From NCBI GenBank assembly GCA_911728435.2, contig OU452210.1:8246001-8310000 (forward strand): a DNA stretch of 64,000 nucleotides, given 5' to 3'. A program made the position numbers and the translations under genes. The notes below the pieces were generated by a model, which did not search any database, was not told the DNA's origin, and saw only the letters and a program-made list of their open reading frames with translations. The stretch is from Apoderus coryli. Lineage: Eukaryota; Arthropoda; Insecta; Coleoptera; Attelabidae. Positions 30,001 to 42,000 of the stretch are shown piece by piece; the stretch's first letter is position 1, and the number at the start of each line of letters is the position of its first letter.

Positions 30001-33000
30001 TGAAAATATAAATTGCATTATACGCATTTGCATCATCGGATTGTTTATATTGAGTTTTTCTATTTCGCTATAACTTTTTACCATAGGTAAGCACGATTTT
30101 TTTTTTCTTATTAACAAAATAATGTTCGTCGAATCAGTTAACTTTAAGGGTCTACAAATTTAATTCTAAGACCATATTTTCAAGTAAGCATAGGGTATCG
30201 ATTAAAGTTATGATGAACTTCGAATATTTTGATATAAAATGATTAAAATGAATACGAAACCATCCTAAATTTTATTTAACAAAAGCTTTCAAATTAACCA
30301 TCTGTCAGTTGAGAATTCATACTCACACTGATAGTGAAAGCTTTATAATTTATGCCACATTAACAATATGGTTAGTCCCTTGCATTTTGGTAAATAACCT
30401 TAGAACTTAATATAATAAAGTAATTAATTCAACATTGAAAGATTTCTAAACATATGTTTGAATTCTTTTGCTGAAACCTTTAGTGCTCAATTAATGAAAC
30501 TTTTAAAGAACTATTGCAAAAAATTTAATGAAAAATCAACTTCTGCTAAATCTAGTTTATTTTTGATATTATTTTAGCAGTCCAGATTCTAGCGATCTCG
30601 ACAATATTTATTATTTTTAGCATATTATATATATATATATGTATATATATTATACATATGATTTTATTGTCCAAAATGGATCGAATACCTGGGAACACTG
30701 CCCAACATATCCTGTAAAGCTGTTGTTAAGAAAATAATTCGGTTCTAAAAGATTAAATCTATATAACAATGCCAAGCAGATTTAGAAAAGCACCATAGGT
30801 ATAAAGCTTTTAACTTTGTAGTAATTTCTTCTGCAATTTAATCTCAGACCTATTTTTTCGTTATTCTAACAACAACTTCAGAAAAATGGATGTAATTATT
30901 TTTGTTTGAAACACATATACAACGCCAACTTTAGGTTAATTTCTTTTACATTATAAAGGATTTCGTACAAAAGCTGATTCTTTTTTATACTGTTTTAGAT
31001 GCAACAAATTATGCCCATTATGTGTTTAACACAATGAAGCAGAAACAAACTGGGAAAATAAGTTTCGAGGTAGGTAACCTTTTTTTTATTTCATTAATAT
31101 TTCTTTCACGCTAATGGACAAAACAATTAATTGAAAAGCATAATGTTTTTTTTTTATTTTATCCAAGATTAAACAGGATTTGTTGTATTAAGTATTTTCC
31201 TTTTTTGTTTATTTGTCGCGTCCACCTTTGTATTTCAAAATCAATAATTATATTTTATAGAAATGTAAAACATATTCCTCTTTGTCCGTAGGAGTCATTT
31301 TAACAAACAAATGTTTGCAGTTTTAAAACATGCTGTAACTTTTGAATGCCCAAAGCCGCTATTAAGGGACAGTAAACGTTAACATTACCCATGAGTAATA
31401 CCTCACATCTTTTAAGGAAGAAGCTTGGCATTTATTTACTATCAAATAGCTTCACCAGGTCCAAAGTTTTCCTACAGAAAAATATTGTCAGAAGAATATG
31501 CTTAAACTTGGAAGCCTACTCAGAGAATTCCTATATACAGTTCATTAACAACCATTTGACAGTGTGAGTGGTAAAGCTGTCTAAATTATTATTATAATAA
31601 TATAATGTATATACAACAAACTTTTACAAATATTGAATTGCTATTGTGTTAATCACATGTCCATGTGTTTCATACCGAGGTCGCAAATTAGACCATATAA
31701 TTTATTGGACAACTATAATGATACCCTAGGATGTACAATGTAGTAGGTACCTACCATATATTTACATCTCTACTGTGAATATAGTTATGATTTAATTGTT
31801 TAGCAGTATTAACAGTTGATTATGCTACATGTTTTGTCCATTACGTATGATGTATGCTTTTTTGAATTAAGATAGTATTCGACATGGAATATATATTTGT
31901 GATATTTAATTTTTACAGTTGTTTTGGTGTGGTGTTATTTGTAAATGAACTTGTTCGAAAAACTCGATTTAACCGTGGTAACACTGATATGAATTTTAAA
32001 ACTTCAATAACTCAAAATTTCTAAAATGTAGACCGACTCATAATTATGTATTTTTTTTATCTTTTATAATTTTGTATTAAATTAAATAAAAAAATAAAAT
32101 AGATAAATATGAATCGGTCTAAGTTATCTGTTTGGTTTGGTCGTTGGTTCAGAGATACATGTTTGCATTTAAAAAAAAGAAAAAAATGCTGATAATAAAA
32201 AATTTCCTAATTGTCTGTGTTTAAATGAGATTTTCTATTTATCCAATCACATTATGAATATCACTCAGTGAATATTATTGATTTTTAATACCTCATAGTG
32301 GGATACTTTCATTAAGACATTTAAGTATTTCTTGATCTACGAATATAAATAAATTCAAACCCAGAAAGACCTTTTGTATACCAGAAATGGTGTCGTATAA
32401 AAACCACACTGTATAAATACATATACAGAGAATAGGTTTATTAGGGCAGTCTTGTATTGCACCTCTCGAGTTCACCATTGTTGTAAAATCGATTTTGGCA
32501 GATTCTAAGGCAATTTTAGTTTCGGAAACTGCATTATCAAATGTCAATAGATGTTATGGGACATTGGCGTTTCCTATTATCACTTCATTTATAGAAATAC
32601 AAATATTTTATATAACTCAGCTTTCATTGATATCAAGTTTGTAATTTTATCTAAAGTTTACTTTAAACACTTATAAAACTTTATTTTCCCGTTCAAAAGC
32701 ACAACTTAACTAACGCAACTTTTACCTCGTTATTAATTGAAGGTAAATTAAATCTGCTTTAAACTTACTGCTTTAAATAGATTTAATTTGAGTGAAGAAT
32801 ATTAGCTTATATTCTTTCTAACATTGCCTAATTTAATCTGCAGCATTTAATTCACGAAGGATAACTAACCGGAAGAATTTGCAAAATTAATTATTATTCC
32901 TGCTTATTTACATCGGATTAAATTTTGTAATCTACCAGCAATTAAATTGTACATCAGAACTTTCTTTTCGCAGTTTTATATAAAACCTAATAAAAATAAC

Positions 33001-36000
33001 TATAATATATATAGTGTACAAAATTCAACCAAAAATCGTGTCTACTTCGGACGAATTACTTTGCATGGCAATTTTTAACATGAAAGCACTGTGTATATAA
33101 TTTATAAAAAATAACGGAACAACGCTAAAGTTTACCAAACTTTAATATATTGATAACCTTTGTAAAACAATTCAAGAGATAGTTACTACTATTATCTATG
33201 AAATATCGGCCATACCATATTAATTGTAAAATCCCCGTCACTGTCCCATTGGTCGTGGAATTGACAACAAAATTTCCGTATTTCTCTGAAAAAATTTTAA
33301 ATGGTTTTTTGCAAATCACAAGAGAGCAGCAAGACGTAAATGTTCAACACCAACCCATATTGTATGTTTTGACTGATAAATCATTATCAGTAAACAATTT
33401 AAAAACAAAAATGTATTTTTTTGGTGAAATATAAATTATTTTTAGCCGACTGTAACGGATTTAACGCACAGGATGCTACATAAAAAAAGGCCGGAAGGGA
33501 AATCTTTAATTTTGAAACTGTGATTTCCAAACAGCCGAACTGTCCACATGGGAATAAGCGGCAAGACCGAATTATCACTCCAGAGAGAGTTTCAACTACA
33601 GCAGGACACACATTACTTTTTGGATGTTGCCAGATCCTATTCCCATTTGACCGTCAGCAAGAATACAGCCGTAGAAACCTAAAAATAGTCTATTAAATTT
33701 TAAGTAAATCACTAATACCAAAAGTTTCGTTATTTTGATCTATATCCGAAGGACGTAAATGTGACAGCAGTTGCAAGGCTTGAAGCGGTTGGATTTCACA
33801 CCAGCGTAGGATGACGTTACCTGCCTAAAATGGCTTTCCGAAAACCTTCACTACTGCACGCTGGTACGGACAACAGTTATGTTAAGCCTGTTCAACTGGT
33901 AAAGATGGCCCATTGCAGGACATTCAGTGAACACATATATGCACGGCTTAAAAACAATAAAGGAGCCGGTTACTAAACATCTTTAAGACGGTAAAAATCA
34001 TAACATGTAACTCTGTTATGTGTGTGCATATTCTACCGAAATGATCTCTCATGTCATAGACTGGAGAATCTGGAGGAGAAGGTTGAGGAATTACCACCCA
34101 ACTTCAAGGCAGTCCTATCTGGAACAAACATTCACTGACAGGAGATTTAAATATATAGAATGTTCACAATATTCTATGGATAATCTCTGCTAAAACAGAG
34201 GCATATAATTTTGTCACAAGTTGTTGGTTACAAGGCATATCTTCTTCTCCTCCTAAGAACTATTCATCATTTATATCCATGATTTTCTATTGTCGAATTC
34301 CAATATTTAGACAATTACTCACCATTTAACCTGGAATCTGTTTTGTGATATAGAACCTTTTCATAGGTGTATAAAGGAAAAAAATAATAAATAGGTACTA
34401 TGGTGAAGCGAGGTGGTAAGTAGAAATGCAGATAGCTGGTCGCTGATTTTGCTGTATCTGTGATCTAGATGAGTAACTTATTTATTCCTTCAAGTTGTTG
34501 ATACTCACAGAATTCGAGCCCTTTGCGATCTGCCAGGAGCGTCCTTTCATTCGTTCTTCTTTTTCTTCCATGCTTTATCGTTTTTCTCTTCTCCATTTGG
34601 TTAGCCACTTCTTCACTATGTCGAAATATGTGGTCTCCATTCGTCACTAAATGTACTTTTCTAAATTCGTAGATATATTCTTGAAGATGCTCTATCAGTA
34701 TCGATCAGATGAGTTTTTAGATCCTATCATCATATCATTTTAATTTATATATTGGAAAACATCAAAGTCTAGACATATTAGTAAAACAATTTGTATGATT
34801 GTAAAAGTTAAATATATGGTTGAATTAATCTAAATGTTTAAAACCTGGACATCTGGGGCATTAATGTTTCTAGTTAAGTTAACCTTCGGTGAAGTTTTCC
34901 TGTTATATTTTAAAATTATTTGCCCCCAAATATCAGAATTTATTTTAAAATCCTCTAAAAAAGTTTGCGCATTATCATTTGGGAAATATATTCATATTCT
35001 AATAGTACTTTACCAAAGTAAGACTATTCTATAGAATGTGAATGTATTCAAATGGAGTTTCCTGCTTTTACAAGGTGTCAAATAATATACTGTGGAGTTT
35101 TAATCAGAAAATGTTTTAAGCGGAAATACGGTCTGAGAATACAAAAGAGTTTACACACTGTAGCTTTAAATAAAATCGGGTAATTTGCTAGTTCGTCTAA
35201 CTTATTTGCACCTCGCATGTTTCTAGAGCCTTATTATGATTACACGGCAATTTATGTAGATTCTAATGCATGATGTCTAATGAAAAATTATGTATTTTAA
35301 CTTAAGTTAAAACATCTTGCATCCATGCAAACGGGTTGCTCAATAAAAAATAGAAAAACAAATGATTTTATATAGGACTTTTTGATTTCTTCACTCTTCT
35401 TGTTTGTCCGTTTGCTGAATAATTGGAAAGAATGATTCCGCGTGAATTCGATAGCTATCACCTTGCCGGACGATTACACCGTATTTGCTTTCTTCGGAGC
35501 GGTTTTGTTTATGGATTACAGTAATGTAACCTTTTGTCCACAGTAAAATTTCTACGTACAAACTCGTTGGGATGTACTAGTAAAGTGTAGCGGAGGTAAA
35601 AATGTAAGTATATTAGTGAATTCATACCATAACCATTTCGACACAAATTGCGTACAATTAATTATCAAAATTTTTCATATAAAAGTGTAAGAAGGTATAC
35701 AAGTCTATTATAAGGTTAGACGTACTTTTAAAACATTTTTCTTTAATTATCGTCTTTGATTGTTAAATAATTTTCACAAATAAAAATCATAAGAGAGAAT
35801 ATATATTATTGGTCCTCAATATATCGAAATAAAGTTGTCGAAATTGTAATTTAAACAACTTATTTGCAACAGCAAAATTTAGATTACATATTTTAACAGC
35901 GAAGGGGTACGCCTAGCAAATCTATCAAAAAGATCTTTAAGACAGCTCCAAAATTTGTGAAGCTGAAAAACAAAAATTATATCGAAAGAAAGAAAGGATA

Positions 36001-39000
36001 ATTAATTTGAAAAAGCGGCTAAATCATCATGAAAATGGAACAAAGCAAAGAAACTAAACCCGAGGAAACAAACACACAAATGGTGACGAAACTAGGTGAA
36101 AAATTACAGTACAAAGCAATGGAGAAAGAAGGCAAAAGAAAGTTGTAAAAATATGTAAACCACGTAAAAGCTGGAGATCCACTGTAGGAAGAACTAAAAT
36201 CGTTTAATATCGAATGTTTGTAATTGTTATATTTATTCTTTTAGCGCACAAGATACTTTTCTAGTTTTCCCTGGAAAAGTGTCCTGACACTGAAAAATTT
36301 TATAACGAGCTGTGTCTTGGGCCAATTAAATTTAGTTTTACAAGATTGTAAGATTAAGTGATATCATATGCATTGAATTTGCCCTTTGACATATATTAGG
36401 AAACGAGACATTACCTCATTTTTGTGTGAAATTAATTTAAAAATTGCCAATTATGACAAACTTTATACATTTCTGTGAAATCAACAATTATATAAGCACT
36501 TACTTTTGAGGGAGATATTTTTCACTAGACTAATAAATGTAGTCAGCTTAATTGTCAAATCATTTGTGTTTCTCTGTAGTACATTCAATTGTATGATTTT
36601 GTATCAAAGTCTTTTTATATTTCAGCAAAATATATCCTTTAAGATGTGAAACAGCTAACAAAGAATAATACTCGCTCTTTGATACAAAGGAAAATAAAGT
36701 CTTTATTTTTTCTATTTCAGCTTTAGCGTGAAACATGGCGCAATTCTCCATTTCTGTTTATAAAAATATGAATAATTAAAATGTAAATTTTAGACACTTG
36801 GTATTAGAGGTTAGACAGAAGAATTGTTCAGTATTGCTGAACAAACAAAATTGCAGTGTAGACGTGTATTTCCATAAAACATCCAATTTTCAATATTTAT
36901 GTTAATAGTAGGAAAATTCCGAGCATGTTTACTTACTATTGTCAAAAATCCATAGAAATATCACACTTTCGAAAGTTTTGAATTATTAAAATAGACCGCT
37001 ACTGAGAACACATGAGGTAGCCCATAACCCATATACGAAGAAAATATTTGAACTAGGCGAGAGGTTTAGGATTTACGATTGATAGTTTTTATTTACATTG
37101 CGGCTTTGTTGTAGATGGAAATATTTAAACAGGGTGAATCAAAGAATCAGAACTACGTAGTATTTATTAAAAAAATGATAACGATAAAGCAAATATTTTC
37201 GCATAACTCTCAAGCGTTTTTGCATACAGTACGATACGAACCGGGTCTTACGTCTGCTAATCGTCAAATACTTTTTAGCACCATCTTCTTCGAGATAGTT
37301 CAGAAACTCCCTGGTAAGTTTACAGTTTATGGTCTCGACTAATCTTTTCGGTCAAAAAAGCAAGCGTTAATGGACTGCAAATAAAAAAGACGTTTCTATT
37401 ACGCTCCAATGCTGGAGCAAGAGAATGAAGCTATCAATGAGTAACGAAAAGGAAAATTAACACGACATTGACCTCGTTCAAAACAGTGCCATACATAAGC
37501 CGGCGGGATCAGAAATTGACGATAAATGAAAGAGCAATCTGGGTACAGAAGAATGCTAAAACCTCTGTATGACAGGCGGCTATTGCTGACAAATTATTCT
37601 AGTAGACAAACTACAGACATTCGTACCTATTCCATATTATACTGATGAATATCTAATTTGAATTTAGTAGGTAACGTATGTTCACTATTTTCTCCTAATT
37701 AAAAGTTATATGGTCTAAAGTTTCACTGTCCAAAATGTTGCCTCTTTCTCTAATATAGATATAACAAAAAGACTGTAAGTGACGTTAAATTTTTACTTTG
37801 TACTAGTAACTGTGGGTTGGTATATAGCTACTTGCTGAAAATTAATAATTTGCCGGCATATGCTACGCTTCCACGAGAGAACTTTATTTATGTAATTTCT
37901 CTTTATGCTATGTGACATTTCTATTATTTGTTAACTCTTTTCCCATTATTTCCAGAGAACGTAAACTGAATAAAAGGCAGTACGTAATGTTCGCACATAA
38001 AATCAGCTTTACTATTGAAGTCCAACTATTTAGTTTTACTGTTAATATTTAAGAAGTGGTTATTTATTGTGATACCTATACAGTATCACAACAAATAACA
38101 ATATTCCTAGTTTCAAAATGTTTTTTTTTTAATTTACTTTTAACGTAACTGAAACTTGAAAATCAGCAAATATAAAAAAAATTGCACCACACTGCTGAAA
38201 ATTGGTACATGAGTAAAATGTTAAAACTGATGATAAAAAAAGGCCATTTCCGAAAAAAATTAAGATGAGTGATTATCATTACCAATTATTTAACTTCTGC
38301 TTTAGGTTCATCAATAATATAATTAATGAACAATTTGGTTTTCAATATGAAAGGTCCACGGAACGTAATCTATTAGAGTTTATAGATTACTTATCTCGAT
38401 TATTGGAGGACGGTTACCAGGTTCAAACAATATATACCGATTTCTCCAATTACTTCCATAGTGTTAATCACCAGTTCCTTGTTCATAATCTTCATTGTGC
38501 TGGTATCCCTGCACACTTATTGGGTTGGTTGGAAAGTCTGGCCTGACTGTAAGAACTCAGGTTGCTCCTGTTAATGAGTTCCACTCTAGACCTGTAGTAG
38601 TTGCTTCTGATATCTGTGTGTTTATTAATAAATTTATTTTGAGAATTTTCCGCATTCTATTTTATCCATATTTAAAATAATTCTTTTCTTTGTTGATGTT
38701 CAGGTTTTTTTCATGCCGAAAAAATGATAAATTTTTGTGCTGCATTGTAATTCCAGACACTGTATTACGAATTCCCTAATATAGTGAAAATTCAACATAA
38801 ATGTATTCCATTCGATTTTCCGTAGGACAGGAGAGCTCACAAGAAACGCTTGTATACAACCGTTGTCCTTATCATTTTATATTTAGCATCATTAAATTCA
38901 TGTCAAAGGTATAAATGAGTAATGCAGATAAATCGTATTTATATTTCAGGATTTTCTGAATATACTATCAAAAGTGTCAAGAGGATCTATACAGGAAAAA

Positions 39001-42000
39001 CTGCAGTGGGTGTTTGGACTATACGATTTAAATGGGGATGGCCTAATAAGCAAGAACGAAATGCTTGACGTAGTTTCAAGTATTTATGAAATGCTCGGTA
39101 AAGTAACACATACATACTTATTTTTATTTCAGGCTCTTTTCCGTCTACACTTTTATATTATAATATTTTTTTATAGGACGAGCTACTCAACCAGCAGTGG
39201 AAGACAACTCCGCCAAAGAACATGTGGAAAGGATATTCCATGTAAGTGTATCGTATTAAAACTTTTTTTCAACAGATAATTCATTATTTTACTTCGGAAA
39301 AAGTAATTTAAAAATGAGATTCGATAAAAAAAATGACGGATAGACTAGAAAAACTACATACATATGATATTTCTAGTAGGTACAATGATCGTAAAAATAT
39401 GCTTGAATGACTTTCTCATTCTATGGGCGGAAGTCAATTTAGGTAAGTACCTATATAATTTCGAAAAACTTTTGCAAACAAACAGAAATTCTTAATGTCA
39501 GCTTATCCTTCAAAATAATGCAGTAGATATACAAAAAGATTTTTGACTATTTCTATACAGCGTGATCAAAAACTACAATCACTCTCAAGAGTAATATATT
39601 TAAATTAAGATAATTGTTCTTTAAATGAAGATAATACGATTTAAGCTGGACCTTACTGTTAGAAAACATGGATTATTTTTATAAATGGAATTTATTAAAA
39701 CACAATATGCCCCATATCTGGGCACATTTCTAATTTGCTCACAGTTGTGCCTACCTTTACTTCAAAAAGTAATTGTCTATGTTTTGTCCAAATTGAATTG
39801 TAAGTAATTGCTAGTAAACTACTCATCACGTTTGAAATTCAATTCTGAAGTGAAGTAGTATTTCAATAAGTAGGCGGGCAGGGTTGTTCACCAGGCCCCA
39901 ATTGTTGCGGTCTTTACAAAAACGTTTTATAGTTTGATCAAAATAAATTTCACTAAATATACTGATGTATCTTTTGGCAAAACAAAAATGCCTTCAGCTC
40001 AGTTCATTTTATTGCGTTGCTAGAGCGTGGATTAGCGGCGTTGCTTCCGGAGGACGGAGTAACTTGTCCGACTGCATTATTTACCAGAGAGCTTTATGCG
40101 GAAAATCAATCAAGCAAAATCAAGATTTTTTTATAAATTTCATTAGAGGTGTAAACCGAGCCGTTTTACATAGTCAACTTTGTAACCTAAACATATTCAA
40201 GCCGGTAATATTTACTTTAATTTCGGCATGCATCGGCTGGGAGAATGTCTCCAAAATATTTTACCTGATATTTGTCGAACAGGCTTAGGTGTATCCCTCG
40301 TAACATCCAGGATCAAGACATTGCTTGAAAGCTTCTGACTACATTTTCTAAGTTGTCAGGTACGATTCATAAAAACCTTGTATATTGTTTATTTCAAGAG
40401 CCTAGATATATTTCCAGGTTTTTCTTTTATTAAAATATTTCCAACAACAGCATTTCGACCCTTAAAACTTCATTTGTCTCCAAATTATAGCAGGTAGGTA
40501 CAGTGTTATTATTTAGCGCGCTTATTAAAAAAGCTTATAAAACGATGCTAATAAATATAAATGCTCACAATATTTTACCCAGCAGTAGTTTTTTTCTTCT
40601 TTTTACATTCCCGCACAGGAAAGTATTCTTCCACGATAGCGCCCAAACGCTTTAACCAATTGAGCTAAATTTTGGTATATGAGTTTGGGGCAGTCCAAGG
40701 ATGAAACCATTAGATTTTGGTTGAAATCGCTTAAGCCCTGTGATAGGGGGGAGACAACCGCTAAATTTTCATATATCAGTAGGGGTCGAGTGATACATCT
40801 TTTTAAAGCATTTTTTATCTAAGTGTCCTATCGCTGTAAGCGAAGTCTTTATCAACGAGGCCACGGTTAGGAGGAGGAAGGTTGTGAGTGCGAATCCCAG
40901 CTCTGGTAATACTTTTTCTTCTTCTAATTTTTGAATAAAGTAGTTAGTTTGTTACGTTAGTTTATGGAAAAAGTTACTTTATCAGAGCGGAAGTTTGCAA
41001 ACTGGGTGAGGATGTTCAATCCCTTGAATCCCATCTGATCTTGAATGTAAAAACTAAGTATAGTTGCTAATAAGTGTTTAGTAGGGGTTCTTGATTAAAA
41101 TGAATCTAAGATTTTAAATTAAATTTTAATCGAATGTAAGTATACACCTGTGTGTATACCAACTATGGATTACATTATGTAGGTATTTATTTTAGGTCAT
41201 ATTATGTGCAGTACAGTCGTTGTCACATATTATGTTATATTTGAAAAGTTTTCAGTGTTATTTGTGGAACTTTCGAGAGGAATGATGTTTCTTGCATAAA
41301 TTTTTGAAACTAAATTCAATTAAAATCAAAACTTTGTGTGAGTACCTAGTATCTAGGAATTTCTTATATATACTTTTATGAGTTACGTACTTACTTCAAT
41401 AATGTGTTATAACAACTAATCTGGAATTGCTTGGGATTGGAAAGTTTATGTATAGGTACTTCGAGATTCCAGATAGCGCTCAAATGTGGATGTTAAAAGC
41501 ACCATTTAAAACCATCTGAAACAAAGCGTCATCTCCACAATATAAACCATAACATTATCGTGAAATGTTTCGAAGGGTTAACATATAGTAAGGGATACCA
41601 TATAGATACGATAAGATAATATTAAAACTTAGTTTACAGCTATTTGTAACAAATCAAATTAATAGCAAAAAGTAAATAAAATCTAGTTGCTTACATAATG
41701 AGCTTTTAGTTATCTTGAAAAACAAAAGAATTGTAACAAATATGCATGCAAGTGTCGCATAAATTGTAGAAATTTATACATGGATTTACAAACAAGAATT
41801 AATTTAGTACAATGTTATTATGAATACAGTAAAGCAGCAAATTTCAAAAAACAGGGCAGATTATCTTAGATATGATTTTTCATTACGAATATTTGCACAA
41901 ATAATAATTGGTTGGTTGGTCTCTCGGGTAATTCATAGAAAGATGAGGCCCATTTTTCTCTTAATGCTGGAGTTAATATAGAAAATAGACAACTGTCGAA

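Noticed and set aside
33560..34200. Less AT-rich stretch that looked like transposon coding sequence
   Set aside because: No frame on either strand gave a recognisable motif.
35930..36180. Lys/Glu-rich coiled-coil-like coding remnant resembling a THAP/P-element transposase
   Set aside because: The suggestive peptide needs reading through stops and frame changes; no DNA-binding or catalytic motif is nearby.
38228..38262. CTGATGA ... CCGAAAA upstream of the LINE fragment
   Set aside because: The intervening sequence has no stem adjacent to both core strands and no stem I.
39965..40288. 107-codon open frame inside a calcium-sensor intron
   Set aside because: No recognisable motif or splice context; length is within chance expectation.
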